From: a virus | DNA length: 64,000 nucleotides | Reading direction: 5' to 3' (one strand) | Virus record (IMG/VR): IMGVR_UViG_3300042896_000283 | Span: 1-64,000 of that record | In this document: piece after piece, positions 32,468-41,601 of the stretch | Position numbering within the stretch: the stretch's first letter is position 1 | Layout: each line of letters starts with the position of its first letter | The notes under the pieces: model-generated | What the model was told of the DNA's origin: nothing | Database searches by the model: none | Seen by the model: only the letters and a program-made list of their open reading frames with translations | Position numbers and translations under genes: made by a program

Positions 32468-34765
32468 ATGATATTAGAAAAACAAAAAGAAGCAAATGTC
32501 CTAGAAGAAGGACAATCACAAGAATCAATTGGAATGTCCCTAGACTTAGATTCTGCTCAGATATTGATGCAGATGTTAAGTAAGAATTTATATTCTGATG
32601 ATATAGGCTCTGCTATCAGAGAATGTGCAAGTAATGCATTAGATAGCCATAGAAGAGCTGGAGTGGACACTCCTATAATTGTTTCATTTAAAGCATCTAC
32701 TGCTAATAACTATGAGTTTTGTGTAGAAGATTTTGGTATAGGCTTAGATGCTGATGATGTGAGAAACATTATTAGTAAATATGGTAAATCTACCAAAAGA
32801 AATTCTACAACAGAATTAGGTATGATGGGTCTTGGTTTCAAGGCTCCTCTAGCTTATAGTTCTAGTTTCTACTTTGTATGTAGAAAAGATGGAATGGAAC
32901 GCAAGTACATGATGTATGAAGGAGAAGATACTAACACTATTGATCTTTTATATGAAAAGGAAACAACAGAATCTAATGGTGTAAAAATCATTATTCCTGT
33001 TAAGTATTCTGATAGATGGCAGTTCCAAAAGAAAATCAAAGAGCAACTTTGTTATTTCGAAAGTGTATATTTTGATGTACCAGAAGATTCTAAAATTACT
33101 AATGATTTTGTAATCTCTAGACATCCACACTTTCAATTCTCTGAAATGTCTACAGATACTAATTTACACATATGTTTAGACAATGTGTATTATCCTTTAG
33201 ACTTTGAGAAACTTGGTATTGATAGAATTCAATTTCCTATAGGTCTTAGATTTTCATTAAGTGATGGAATTTATCCAACACCAAATAGAGAATCTTTGAG
33301 ATATACACAAGAAGCTAAGCAGATTATTATGGCTAAGCTTGGTCAAGTGGGAGATTATTTTGTTACTAAGTATAATGATGCTGTCAATGATGGAAGTGAC
33401 ATTAAATCTATGGTTAATCACCTTGAGAAGAATGGACATTATGTTGAAATGGGTGATGGTACTAAATCTAGAATTGATGAGTTTATTAAATTCTCCACTA
33501 TAAAACCTACTGTTCCAGTATTAGAAGGAATAAATCTATTAAACTTTCCTTCTTTGTACAAAACATATAAGCAAAACATTCTTGTAGATCCATTTCCTGT
33601 TAGATATTCATTGAGATATAAAAGAATGTCTGATGCTGATAAAGGTTATGTGTGGGGATATAACTTAGAAAGTGTGTGTAATGGAAATGCTAATGTTTGG
33701 ATATATAATGATAGAATTCCTCAGATCAAGAAAGACTTCCTAAGAGCTACATGTAAAGAAAGTGAATATAACTTTCTTGTTAAAAGAGCTGCACCTATGA
33801 AACTAGGAATTCCTGCTAAATTTGATCTTAAAACTTATTATCACTTATTAAAACTTGATAGATTTCCAAAAGAACAATGGAGAGATGTTATAAAAGAATA
33901 TCAACACATCATGTCTATGGTTGAAGAAAACTTTATAGATCTTGATTCAATTGAGGTTCCACAAGATTTTATTGACAGTAAGAAAAAAGCAAAGATTAGT
34001 AAAGCTGGTATAGCTAGTGCTAAAAGACTAAAGCTGCAGGGAGAAATAGTTTGTAAGAAAGGTGTTGACTTAATGAGATGGAATGATGGAAGAAAGTGTA
34101 AGTTTGATTCTCAAATCTATAAGTTAGAAGATCTTCATAAGGGTAAAGGATTAAAGGTGTATACTCATCATGAGGACTTCTTGAAACTTGATCCTTTATA
34201 TGGAATGATGGGAAAACAAAAGATGGAAGTGATTACATTCTCTAGTAGAGAACTAAAGATTGTAGAACAATTAAACATACACAATTTAATATCTTACGAG
34301 AAATTTATGGAAGGTAAAACAGTACCATTCAAAAGAATGATTACATCAGTATTAATTCATGAGATGATGGCTCTTTATTCAAGTACTTTTAGTAAAATTG
34401 ATACTATAAGATTTGTATCTACTGATTTAGCTGATAAACTAGATAGATTAACTAAATATAAAAGAGATAACTATGTAGAGACAAATCATGAATTAAGAAA
34501 AGCAATGTTAGAAGTGGCTTTAGAGCACAGATTGTTTGATCCACAAATTCATGCAGAGTATTTAGAGATGCTAGACCTATTTGAAAAGCTTACATTCTTG
34601 AATCCTGTATGTGGAAGATTAGGTTACACTAATCCTGAAGATCCAATGATCCAAGTAATGATTGATTTGTTTAAGTATTACAAGCATAGAGTGGATTTAA
34701 AGCACTATAATATCAAAATCAATGATGAAGTGCTTACAGAAGAAACAATAGATCAATTAACATAA
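32468..34765 (+). CDS. rIIA: rIIA-like GHKL ATPase
   Basis: 765 residues. IRECASNALDSHR is the GHKL N-box, VEDFGIGLD the G1 box (DxGxG), and GLGFKAPLAYS the G2 box, all within the first 130 residues. The long C-terminal region and the following rIIB-like gene match the T4 rIIA protein, a membrane-associated factor that protects T4 from RexAB and affects lysis timing. Ends at a strong terminator. Confidence 0.8.
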   Translation: MILEKQKEANVLEEGQSQESIGMSLDLDSAQILMQMLSKNLYSDDIGSAIRECASNALDSHRRAGVDTPIIVSFKASTANNYEFCVEDFGIGLDADDVRNIISKYGKSTKRNSTTELGMMGLGFKAPLAYSSSFYFVCRKDGMERKYMMYEGEDTNTIDLLYEKETTESNGVKIIIPVKYSDRWQFQKKIKEQLCYFESVYFDVPEDSKITNDFVISRHPHFQFSEMSTDTNLHICLDNVYYPLDFEKLGIDRIQFPIGLRFSLSDGIYPTPNRESLRYTQEAKQIIMAKLGQVGDYFVTKYNDAVNDGSDIKSMVNHLEKNGHYVEMGDGTKSRIDEFIKFSTIKPTVPVLEGINLLNFPSLYKTYKQNILVDPFPVRYSLRYKRMSDADKGYVWGYNLESVCNGNANVWIYNDRIPQIKKDFLRATCKESEYNFLVKRAAPMKLGIPAKFDLKTYYHLLKLDRFPKEQWRDVIKEYQHIMSMVEENFIDLDSIEVPQDFIDSKKKAKISKAGIASAKRLKLQGEIVCKKGVDLMRWNDGRKCKFDSQIYKLEDLHKGKGLKVYTHHEDFLKLDPLYGMMGKQKMEVITFSSRELKIVEQLNIHNLISYEKFMEGKTVPFKRMITSVLIHEMMALYSSTFSKIDTIRFVSTDLADKLDRLTKYKRDNYVETNHELRKAMLEVALEHRLFDPQIHAEYLEMLDLFEKLTFLNPVCGRLGYTNPEDPMIQVMIDLFKYYKHRVDLKHYNIKINDEVLTEETIDQLT

Positions 34766-34767
34766 TT

Positions 34768-34795
34768 AACAGAGGGACATTCGTGTCCCTCTGTT
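34768..34795 (+). terminator. Terminator after rIIA
   Basis: AACAGAGGGACA (34768-34779) and TGTCCCTCTGTT (34784-34795) form a perfect 12-bp stem on a TTCG tetraloop. Confidence 0.85.
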
Positions 34796-34823
34796 TAACA
34801 ATTAACAATTAAATCAAATTAAA

Positions 34824-36356
34824 ATGGAACACAAATTTTTAAGTCTTGACTGGTTCAAGAACAGAGTAGAGAATTCAATTGACAGAGTGATTGCTAATAA
34901 GATAGAAAATCTTATAGAAGAACCAACTGTTAAAGAACAGAAGATATATGAAAAACCATATGTTGCTATCAAATTGGTAAATGACACACTTACAGTGGTG
35001 TTAGCAGATGGATCTATTATCAGTAAGCCTGGTGCTACAGAAGATGATTACTATGCTGTTCAATCAGCAAGAGATATATATGAGATACATGCTGTTATAA
35101 GTTCTAAAGAAGTGAAACAAGATGTAGAAGACATGAGAGCTGAAGCAACAAGAATACACGCTCTTCAACAAGGAATTGGACTACTTGGTAAACTTGATGA
35201 TTTTACTATAGATGGTAATTCTGTATATCTTGCAGGTACATCTAGAAGTATGCCTCAATTATTAGTGGAGAAATTCATTGAAATAGTTGATAGAGTGGGA
35301 GAACAAGTAGTTGATGATAAAACTTTTGAAGAAGCATTAAATGAAGATGATGATTATCTAGCTCATAAGAACTTCTTTATGTGGTGTTGTCTTAATCCTA
35401 GAGCTGAAGTGGCCAATGAGCTATATAGATTCTTAACAGACAATAGTTTCAAAATCACTAAACAAGGATTCTTTGTAGCTTTAAGAAATGTTGTAACTGT
35501 TCATGGATCTCCAGAACTAGTTCACTTCGTAAGTAATGCTTACAACAAGGTAAAAGCTGTATGGAAGAAGAATCCAGATAATTACACTATTTTCTTACAA
35601 GATGGTGAGTACAAACTTGTACATAATTCTGCATTAACAACTACTGAAACTCATACAACTACTACATGTCCAGGATGTCATGGTGATGGTGGATGGTATC
35701 ATGATGAATACATTAAAGATGAAGATGAATTTTATGACTGTGAAACATGTGATGGATCAGGAAAAGTAGAAGAATATAATACTACTGAGGAACAGTCTGT
35801 AGATCATGGAACTAAAATTGGTGGGTTAACAGAACTGTATTTAGATCTTCCTAATAGAGAAGAAAATAGATTCACTGATAACTGGACCAAAACATTTGAT
35901 ATCCGTGTAGGACAAGTGGTTAGTATGCCTAAAGAAGAATGTAACTGGAGTACACAAGATTGTGCTACAGCAGGTCTTCACTTTGCTGGTTATACAGCTC
36001 CTTATGTTCTTTGTGGTGATACCACTGTTATGACTCTTCATAATCCTATGAAAGTGGTTGGTATTGGTAGAGAGAAAGGTAGATGTTGGGAATATCTTCC
36101 ATTCATGTTGACCACTGTTAAAGAAGCAGATCAAATCATGAATGATAGAAGCTTTGATTTCTTACAATTAGATGAGCAATATGCTATCCGTGAATTAGAA
36201 TCTCTTGCAGAGAAAGCTAAAGAAGGATTTTCAGCTGAGTCTAGAAAGTATGAATTCAACATGCCAGGTATATCAGCTTCAGAGATTAACAATATTGTTA
36301 ATAGTCTTAGTGAAATGAAAGCCAAAATAACTAATCGTGTGATTACGATTAAATAA
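34824..36356 (+). CDS. rIIB: rIIB-like protein with inserted DnaJ-type zinc knuckles
   Basis: 510 residues. The C-terminal half has CNWSTQDCATAGLHFAG, the rIIB signature, and FDIRVGQVVSMP. Residues about 285-320 hold CPGCHGDG and CETCDGSG, paired CxxCxGxG knuckles as in the DnaJ zinc domain, which T4 rIIB lacks as far as I recall. Likely partner of the rIIA-like ATPase, though a terminator separates the two genes. Confidence 0.75.
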   Translation: MEHKFLSLDWFKNRVENSIDRVIANKIENLIEEPTVKEQKIYEKPYVAIKLVNDTLTVVLADGSIISKPGATEDDYYAVQSARDIYEIHAVISSKEVKQDVEDMRAEATRIHALQQGIGLLGKLDDFTIDGNSVYLAGTSRSMPQLLVEKFIEIVDRVGEQVVDDKTFEEALNEDDDYLAHKNFFMWCCLNPRAEVANELYRFLTDNSFKITKQGFFVALRNVVTVHGSPELVHFVSNAYNKVKAVWKKNPDNYTIFLQDGEYKLVHNSALTTTETHTTTTCPGCHGDGGWYHDEYIKDEDEFYDCETCDGSGKVEEYNTTEEQSVDHGTKIGGLTELYLDLPNREENRFTDNWTKTFDIRVGQVVSMPKEECNWSTQDCATAGLHFAGYTAPYVLCGDTTVMTLHNPMKVVGIGREKGRCWEYLPFMLTTVKEADQIMNDRSFDFLQLDEQYAIRELESLAEKAKEGFSAESRKYEFNMPGISASEINNIVNSLSEMKAKITNRVITIK

Positions 36357-36367
36357 TAATTAATATA

Positions 36368-36404
36368 GTTATCCCATAAATATTTTATACATTTGTGGGA
36401 TAAC
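36368..36404 (+). promoter_or_regulatory. Inverted repeat enclosing promoter box
   Basis: GTTATCCCA (36368-36376) and TGGGATAAC (36396-36404) flank TACATTTG (36388-36395), which ends exactly where the right arm begins. It may serve as terminator for rIIB and promoter for the next gene. Confidence 0.55.
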
Positions 36405-36418
36405 TTAATTATAAACGT

Positions 36419-36808
36419 ATGGCAAAGAGAGTGTTAGTCCCAAAGACAAGATGTGCAGGTACCATGAGTGAAGCAGCCTTCTGGAGCTTCATAAGAAGTG
36501 CTTTGAGACAGAAGAGCAGATGGTGGAAACCTATATCAGTGTGTAAGTTAAATGCACGTAGAGATTACAAAGGAATTAGTAAAAGACAAAAATACGAATA
36601 CCAATGTAAGAAGTGCAAAACTTGGACTACTGAAAAGAATATTAACGTGGACCATATAATTGGTGCAGGAGCATTAAATTGTGCACAAGATCTTCCAGGA
36701 TTTGTAGAACGTTTGTTCTGTGAACAAGATAATCTGCAGGTGCTTTGTGTGAGCTGCCACGATAAGAAAACCTTAAAAGAGAAACAAGCTAAAAAGAAAA
36801 CATTATGA
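36419..36808 (+). CDS. HNH endonuclease
   Basis: 129 residues. YQCKKCKTW, then NINVDHIIGAGAL and NLQVLCVSCHDKKTLKE give the complete HNH with zinc Cys pairs. No NUMOD motif; it may be a packaging or recombination nuclease or a mobile gene. ATGA-coupled to the next gene. Confidence 0.75.
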   Translation: MAKRVLVPKTRCAGTMSEAAFWSFIRSALRQKSRWWKPISVCKLNARRDYKGISKRQKYEYQCKKCKTWTTEKNINVDHIIGAGALNCAQDLPGFVERLFCEQDNLQVLCVSCHDKKTLKEKQAKKKTL

Positions 36809-36963
36809 TAAAAGAACTTATAAGTAGACTCACTATGGTGAAAACAGATAAAGTGGGTACATATGACTTAATCAGTGGTAAAAGGCTTAGTTATTATCAA
36901 GACTATTATTTCCAAATATTCTTAGCAGAATCAAGATGGGGATACAGAATGAGAATCAAATGA
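36805..36963 (+). CDS. Hypothetical protein (52 aa)
   Basis: Starts MIKELISRLTMVKTDKVG; basic, C-terminal RWGYRMRIK. ATGA overlaps on both sides support it. Confidence 0.5.
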   Translation: MIKELISRLTMVKTDKVGTYDLISGKRLSYYQDYYFQIFLAESRWGYRMRIK

Positions 36964-37121
36964 GCAGGACTATCAAGAAAAAGAAAACTGGAGCTAAAGC
37001 TATTAGCCATAGCTGCAGAAACAATGGACCATGTGGTTGGTGCTTTGGTAATAGAATGTATAAACATTTAAAAAGAATGATCAATGGAAATACAAATAAT
37101 ACTGAACAGGATTCAGTGTAA
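36960..37121 (+). CDS. Small basic zinc-knuckle protein (53 aa)
   Basis: Starts MSRTIKKKKTGAK at the ATGA overlap; contains SCRNNGPCGWCFGNR with three Cys. Probably nucleic-acid binding. Confidence 0.5.
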   Translation: MSRTIKKKKTGAKAISHSCRNNGPCGWCFGNRMYKHLKRMINGNTNNTEQDSV

Positions 37122-37491
37122 AAACTGTGGAGATGTACTTACATCATATAATAGACATGATTATAAAACATGTGGATGTGAGAATGAAACAATGGTAGAT
37201 GGTGGTACAGACTATCAACGCTATGGAGGAAAAGATCTTTCATTAGTAGATACAAGATCCACTGTATATCTATCAGATAATCATGAACTGAATAGAATTG
37301 CTGCACATTGGGGCAATAGAGGTAAAGATGGTAGAAGTCCTCTATCATATAAATCTATAGCTGATATGTCAAATACTCACATTATTAATATTCTTTTAGA
37401 CATGGGAGGTAAAATAATTCCTTGGATGGAAGATATTATGACTGAAGAATTATTATATCGTAAAACTAATAATATAACAATAGATGACTAA
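37084..37491 (+). CDS. Zinc-ribbon protein (135 aa)
   Basis: CKNCGDVL, then HDYKTCGCEN and VDGGTDYQRY, a Cys4 ribbon followed by a conserved VDGG element that I recognise from many phage hypothetical proteins. Function unknown. Confidence 0.6.
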   Translation: MEIQIILNRIQCKNCGDVLTSYNRHDYKTCGCENETMVDGGTDYQRYGGKDLSLVDTRSTVYLSDNHELNRIAAHWGNRGKDGRSPLSYKSIADMSNTHIINILLDMGGKIIPWMEDIMTEELLYRKTNNITIDD

Positions 37492-37714
37492 CGCAATAAC
37501 AATCAATAAGACACCTGCATTTAATGAGGTGTGGCATGAAGGACACATAGAGCATGAAGGTAAATACCACTATTTCTGGTTAATACATCCTCAAGGATTA
37601 GATAATGGAGGAGAAGAATATGAACTAGAGGTGAGATGGTTCTTTGCTAGAGTACCAAGGGAGATACGAGCTTTGTATCCACAAATTATAGAAGCATTTA
37701 AACAAACGTTATGA
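37484..37714 (+). CDS. Hypothetical protein (76 aa)
   Basis: Trp- and His-rich, with FNEVWHEGHIEHEGKYHYFW. No family recognised. Confidence 0.55.
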   Translation: MTNAITINKTPAFNEVWHEGHIEHEGKYHYFWLIHPQGLDNGGEEYELEVRWFFARVPREIRALYPQIIEAFKQTL

Positions 37715-38091
37715 ACATATTCAAAGTGATACCAATAGATGTGTATGGACATGATGTAGTTGTGTCTATAGGACAATCAGATGAAGATATATATGAACAT
37801 ATCAAAGAGAACATATCTAAGAAGAAGTTTGATAAGAAAATGACTAATCAAAAAAGTATAGCCACTACATTTAAACTAAAAACTGGATGTATTCTTATAA
37901 GATTTAAAGATGATATAGATAACCCAGGGATTGTAGCTCATGAAGCCTTTCATGCCATTGTATATCTATTTGAAAAGATAGGTATAGAGTTTGCATATGA
38001 ATCAGAAGAAGCTTATGCTTATTCATTAGAATATTTAACTAATCAAATTTTAAAAATCAAAGAAGATGCAAACATGGATATGGGAGAATGA
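37711..38091 (+). CDS. Zinc-metallopeptidase-like protein (AHEAFH), paralogue
   Basis: 126 residues. VAHEAFHAIVY is an HExxH site with a downstream ESEEAYAYSLEYL that may supply the third ligand. The core is shared with the gene at 6955. Substrate unknown. Confidence 0.6.
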   Translation: MNIFKVIPIDVYGHDVVVSIGQSDEDIYEHIKENISKKKFDKKMTNQKSIATTFKLKTGCILIRFKDDIDNPGIVAHEAFHAIVYLFEKIGIEFAYESEEAYAYSLEYLTNQILKIKEDANMDMGE

Positions 38092-38230
38092 AAATCTCTT
38101 TATTATAAATAGAGAGTTACAACAATTAATAGATGATAAGATAGTGAAGACTGTTGTATCAATGTCTTTAGTACATGTACCTCATCCAAAAGAGATGTAC
38201 AAACATAGTGCAATATTAATATATAAGTAA
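38066..38230 (+). CDS. Hypothetical protein (54 aa)
   Basis: Starts MQTWIWENENLFIIN and ends AILIYK, overlapping the peptidase gene by 26 bases. It fills the gap before the next coupled gene. Confidence 0.45.
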   Translation: MQTWIWENENLFIINRELQQLIDDKIVKTVVSMSLVHVPHPKEMYKHSAILIYK

Positions 38231-38231
38231 T

Positions 38232-38387
38232 ATGATAAAATCACAATCTAAACCTGTAAAGTTTGTACCTTGTGATGAGAATTCACAAGTATATAGTTGG
38301 CAAAAGACCAATAAGAAATCTATGATGGTTCCTAAAAAGGAATTCCAAAGACAATTAAAACAATTTAAAATAAAAACATTCAGATGA
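38232..38387 (+). CDS. Hypothetical basic protein (51 aa)
   Basis: Starts MIKSQSKPVKFVPC and ends QFKIKTFR. ATGA overlap with the exonuclease gene. Confidence 0.5.
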   Translation: MIKSQSKPVKFVPCDENSQVYSWQKTNKKSMMVPKKEFQRQLKQFKIKTFR

Positions 38388-39436
38388 TAAAAGGAACAGC
38401 AAAAACAGAAGCTCAATATAGAGCAGTGCTTATGGATTCATCCAGTAGCCTAAAAGATTTCTCTCAAGACAGAAAGAAGTATTATAAGAAGTATTTCCTT
38501 GGAGAGAAAGTAGAAGATAAAGATAGCTCAGCAGCTAATATGGGACGCATTGTTGAAACCCTACTTATGGAACCACATCTATTTGATGATAAGTTCTATA
38601 TGTCATCTTGTATATCTACACCAACAGGACTTATGTTAGATTTTGTTGAAGCATTATATAGAGTGACAAGAGATGCTACAGATGAGAAAGGTAAGATTAC
38701 CAGAAACTTTTCAGATATATCATTAGAAGCTTATGAGAAATCAGGATTTAAGATTAAATATGAAGCTGTAATAGGTAAGTTTCAAGGAAGTGATGCAGAA
38801 CTATATTATAATGAAATTAGAATGGTTAGAAGTAAGAATCTAACTGTTGTGAATACATTAGAAATAACTATTGCTGAAAAGATTGTAGAACAACTTAAGA
38901 CTAATAGTGCAACAGCTCCAATTGTTAATCTTGTAAATAGCTCTAGATATGAAATCATAGATCAAATGCAAGTAGAAGGATATACAATTGATGGACATTT
39001 GTTCAAAAGTATGCTTGACAAAGTGATTATTGATCATGAGAAGAAGACTATCCAATCATATGATTTGAAATGTACATGGTCTGTAGAGAACTTCTATGAA
39101 GAGTATTACTTGTACAGAAGAGCGTACATCCAAGCGTACTTATATTATCATGCGATGCTACATCTAACTCTAGATCCAGAGAGTCCATATCATGAATATA
39201 AAGTGGAATATTTGAAGTTTATTGTATGTGACAGCACAAACTATTATCAACCTCTTATATATACATTAGATGTAGATGATATGTATTCTGCAAACAATGG
39301 ATTTGTACACAAAGGAAGAACTTATCCTGGTGTAAAAGAACTGATAGAAGCATTGAAATGGTGTAGAGAAACAAACACGTGGAACATAAGCCACAAAAAC
39401 TATTTATCTAATGGAATTGTAAATATCAAGGGATAA
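38384..39436 (+). CDS. PD-(D/E)XK exonuclease
   Basis: 350 residues. GRIVETLLMEP (conserved Glu), SMLDKVIIDHEKK and QSYDLKCTW (D...D-L-K) form the RecB/exonuclease VIII type active site; YYLYRRAYIQAYLYY is the conserved QxxxY-like helix. It should resect DNA ends for the Sak4/SSB annealing system or RecA. Confidence 0.8.
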   Translation: MIKGTAKTEAQYRAVLMDSSSSLKDFSQDRKKYYKKYFLGEKVEDKDSSAANMGRIVETLLMEPHLFDDKFYMSSCISTPTGLMLDFVEALYRVTRDATDEKGKITRNFSDISLEAYEKSGFKIKYEAVIGKFQGSDAELYYNEIRMVRSKNLTVVNTLEITIAEKIVEQLKTNSATAPIVNLVNSSRYEIIDQMQVEGYTIDGHLFKSMLDKVIIDHEKKTIQSYDLKCTWSVENFYEEYYLYRRAYIQAYLYYHAMLHLTLDPESPYHEYKVEYLKFIVCDSTNYYQPLIYTLDVDDMYSANNGFVHKGRTYPGVKELIEALKWCRETNTWNISHKNYLSNGIVNIKG

Positions 39437-39438
39437 CA

Positions 39439-40005
39439 ATGGCAGTAAAGAAAACAATAACCAGCATCTTTATGGTGCCAACATTAAAATTTCCTAAAGA
39501 TTCTTTAAAGAATAATGGATTTATTAATGGATATATAAAAGATGATAGAAAAGATTCACAGTATGAAAATGCTGTGTATATTCTATTCAAACCTGATGAT
39601 CTAGATAAGTTCAGAGAGTTTTTAGATAATGAATATGAACGAACCAAAAACATAATAGAAGATTATGATTATGAAGATGGTTATGTTGTAGTGGTCTATA
39701 AACTTAATGAGAAATTCAAAAAAGATTATGAACTTGTTAGAGATGGTAAATATTCTCAGACATCAAAAATATTTCAAAATGAATTTCCAAAATCTGTTAA
39801 GATTATAAAATCAGGACTCAGTAAAGATGAATTAAGCTTACAAAGCAGAGTGTTTGCAAAGAGTAAAGATCTTATAGAATTCTGGGAAGAGAAGCTTGGG
39901 ATTACATTTCAAGATGATTATGAAGTGTGGGAAGGATTCGATGAATCAAAAGAAATTTTAGAACTTGATAAAATAAAAGAAATATGTGTAACAGAGAAAT
40001 CTTAG
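39439..40005 (+). CDS. Hypothetical protein (188 aa)
   Basis: Soluble alpha/beta protein with FMVPTLKFPKDSL at the start and DGYVVVVYKLNEKFKKDY in the middle. I associate this pattern with conserved phage proteins of unknown function next to replication nucleases. Confidence 0.6.
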   Translation: MAVKKTITSIFMVPTLKFPKDSLKNNGFINGYIKDDRKDSQYENAVYILFKPDDLDKFREFLDNEYERTKNIIEDYDYEDGYVVVVYKLNEKFKKDYELVRDGKYSQTSKIFQNEFPKSVKIIKSGLSKDELSLQSRVFAKSKDLIEFWEEKLGITFQDDYEVWEGFDESKEILELDKIKEICVTEKS

Positions 40006-40187
40006 AAGCAATTATAGAAGAAGTAGGAACAGACAAAGCTGCAGAGTTTTGTCACTTAACTAGTTTAATGTATGATATTAAATATCAAGCATGTAAACAA
40101 AAAGAACCACTAACAGAATATGATTTTGAAAGAATCTGGTGGTTAGACGCAGGAATAGCATTAACTAAACAATTAACAATAGACTAA
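39984..40187 (+). CDS. Hypothetical protein (67 aa)
   Basis: Helical with two or three Cys. Overlaps the previous gene by 22 bases and precedes the next by one. Confidence 0.5.
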   Translation: MCNREILEAIIEEVGTDKAAEFCHLTSLMYDIKYQACKQKEPLTEYDFERIWWLDAGIALTKQLTID

Positions 40188-40188
40188 T

Positions 40189-40569
40189 ATGAAAGGATTA
40201 GAACTAATAGAAAAATATCCTCTAGCAGGTAAAGTAGTAAAAGAATGGTTCTTTAAATCAATGCTTGATTCATTTAAAGATGAAACAGTGCCAGATGAGT
40301 TTAAAGAATTCATGCTTGAGCAAGGAATAGAAGATGATAAGATAGGAATCTTAATAGATGTTAATCCTAGAATGTTATTTGATGTATTTGATGAAAATGA
40401 AATCTATTTAAACATATCTAGAATTGAAAATATATTTATGTGGTCATTAGCTCCAAATAAATTTTTAGATCCTAGAATATTTAACAGTAGAAAAGAAGCA
40501 GAATTAGCTTCTATAGGATCTGCATTTGAAATCTTAGAGAATAAACTCTCTGCAAAAGTAGAAGAATAA
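40189..40569 (+). CDS. Hypothetical protein (126 aa)
   Basis: Acidic, with LEQGIEDDKIGILIDVNPR. No domain recognised. A hairpin with promoter box follows. Confidence 0.6.
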   Translation: MKGLELIEKYPLAGKVVKEWFFKSMLDSFKDETVPDEFKEFMLEQGIEDDKIGILIDVNPRMLFDVFDENEIYLNISRIENIFMWSLAPNKFLDPRIFNSRKEAELASIGSAFEILENKLSAKVEE

Positions 40570-40581
40570 TTAGGAATAACC

Positions 40582-40608
40582 AGGGAGATGATGTATATTT
40601 GTCTCCCT
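40582..40608 (+). promoter_or_regulatory. Inverted repeat enclosing promoter box
   Basis: AGGGAGA (40582-40588) and TCTCCCT (40602-40608) flank TATATTTG (40594-40601), which ends directly at the right arm. A T-rich stretch follows. Terminator of the upstream gene and promoter of the next may coincide. Confidence 0.55.
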
Positions 40609-40623
40609 TAATTTAAAAAACAC

Positions 40624-40962
40624 ATGAGAACAAATAGAGAATTTAATGACAAGTATAAAGATTATTTAGAAGAAGGATATTATGGAATGGACATTAGTGA
40701 ACCTTCTGTAATTATATATGTAGATCAAATCTTTAATGATCTTACACAGATTCCTGGATTCAAATATGAGCAAATCAAAACTAAATATGGATTAGCTAAA
40801 GTGTATACAAATTTAGAAGAACTTCTTCCATTTGTAGGTAGAATTATAAACCAAGAACTTGAAGAGAAAATCAATTTTATTCTTAAAGTGGAATATGAGA
40901 TAGAGAACAGATTAAAAAGTTTAAACCTAGATAAAGATGGAAAAAATATTCAACCAGTATAA
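40624..40962 (+). CDS. Hypothetical protein (112 aa)
   Basis: Contains EPSVIIYVDQIFNDLTQIPGF, a pattern of conserved small phage proteins. Function unknown. Confidence 0.55.
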   Translation: MRTNREFNDKYKDYLEEGYYGMDISEPSVIIYVDQIFNDLTQIPGFKYEQIKTKYGLAKVYTNLEELLPFVGRIINQELEEKINFILKVEYEIENRLKSLNLDKDGKNIQPV

Positions 40963-41176
40963 GAATATGTTAATCGTACATCCTAATTATCAAGGATATG
41001 TTTGCGGATATAATGACTCTCATATAATTTTAGCAATAGAAACTGATAGTAAGAATTTCTTTAGAAAACTACAGAATCCATACATTATGGAAGAATATAA
41101 AGATATTAAATATAGATATTCTTTTGAAGATGAAAGAGAACTTGTAAAACAATCTGCAAATGGAGATAGCAAATAA
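40937..41176 (+). CDS. Hypothetical protein (79 aa)
   Basis: Tyr-rich, soluble, overlapping genes on both sides (26 and 17 bases). No family recognised. Confidence 0.5.
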   Translation: MEKIFNQYKNMLIVHPNYQGYVCGYNDSHIILAIETDSKNFFRKLQNPYIMEEYKDIKYRYSFEDERELVKQSANGDSK

Positions 41177-41432
41177 AACTAAATATTATACCATTGAAGA
41201 AATATCAATCAAGTTAGGTATAAGTGATAAATCTACAATCAATAAAATATCAAAATTAGGTCTTAGGAAACATAGAACTATTGGTCCAAGAGGGAATGCT
41301 TTATATACAAAAGAACAATTTGATGTGATATGTGGGAATAGACAAATTCCTGATCTATTACATAATTATAATGAGGAACCGATAATAATTACTTATTATA
41401 TATATGAATCTAAAATGAATAGAGATGAATGA
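41160..41432 (+). CDS. HTH DNA-binding protein (90 aa)
   Basis: YYTIEEISIKLGISDKSTIN and KHRTIGPRGNALYTKEQFD look like a MerR/excisionase-type helix-turn-helix with recognition wing. Possibly an early regulator. Confidence 0.6.
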   Translation: MEIANKTKYYTIEEISIKLGISDKSTINKISKLGLRKHRTIGPRGNALYTKEQFDVICGNRQIPDLLHNYNEEPIIITYYIYESKMNRDE

Positions 41433-41601
41433 AAAAGAATTTATTCAAGGAGTAGATTACTACTTAGAAGATGGAAGAATTCATTTCACTAAAGAGTATC
41501 TATTAAAGACTAAGAAACAATGCTGTGGAAATGTTTGTAGACATTGTTGCTACACAGAAAGAGTTAAAGGTAATACAGAATTAAGAAAAGATGCATCATA
41601 A
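41425..41601 (+). CDS. DUF5522-like small protein (58 aa)
   Basis: Starts MNEKEFIQGVDYYLEDGR; IHFTKEYLL and CCGNVCRHCCY match the DUF5522 signature (CCG-x-CRHCPY) of Bacteroidota proteins. Probably metal binding. Overlaps genes at both ends; the next gene, an HNH endonuclease, starts inside its 3' end. Confidence 0.65.
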   Translation: MNEKEFIQGVDYYLEDGRIHFTKEYLLKTKKQCCGNVCRHCCYTERVKGNTELRKDAS

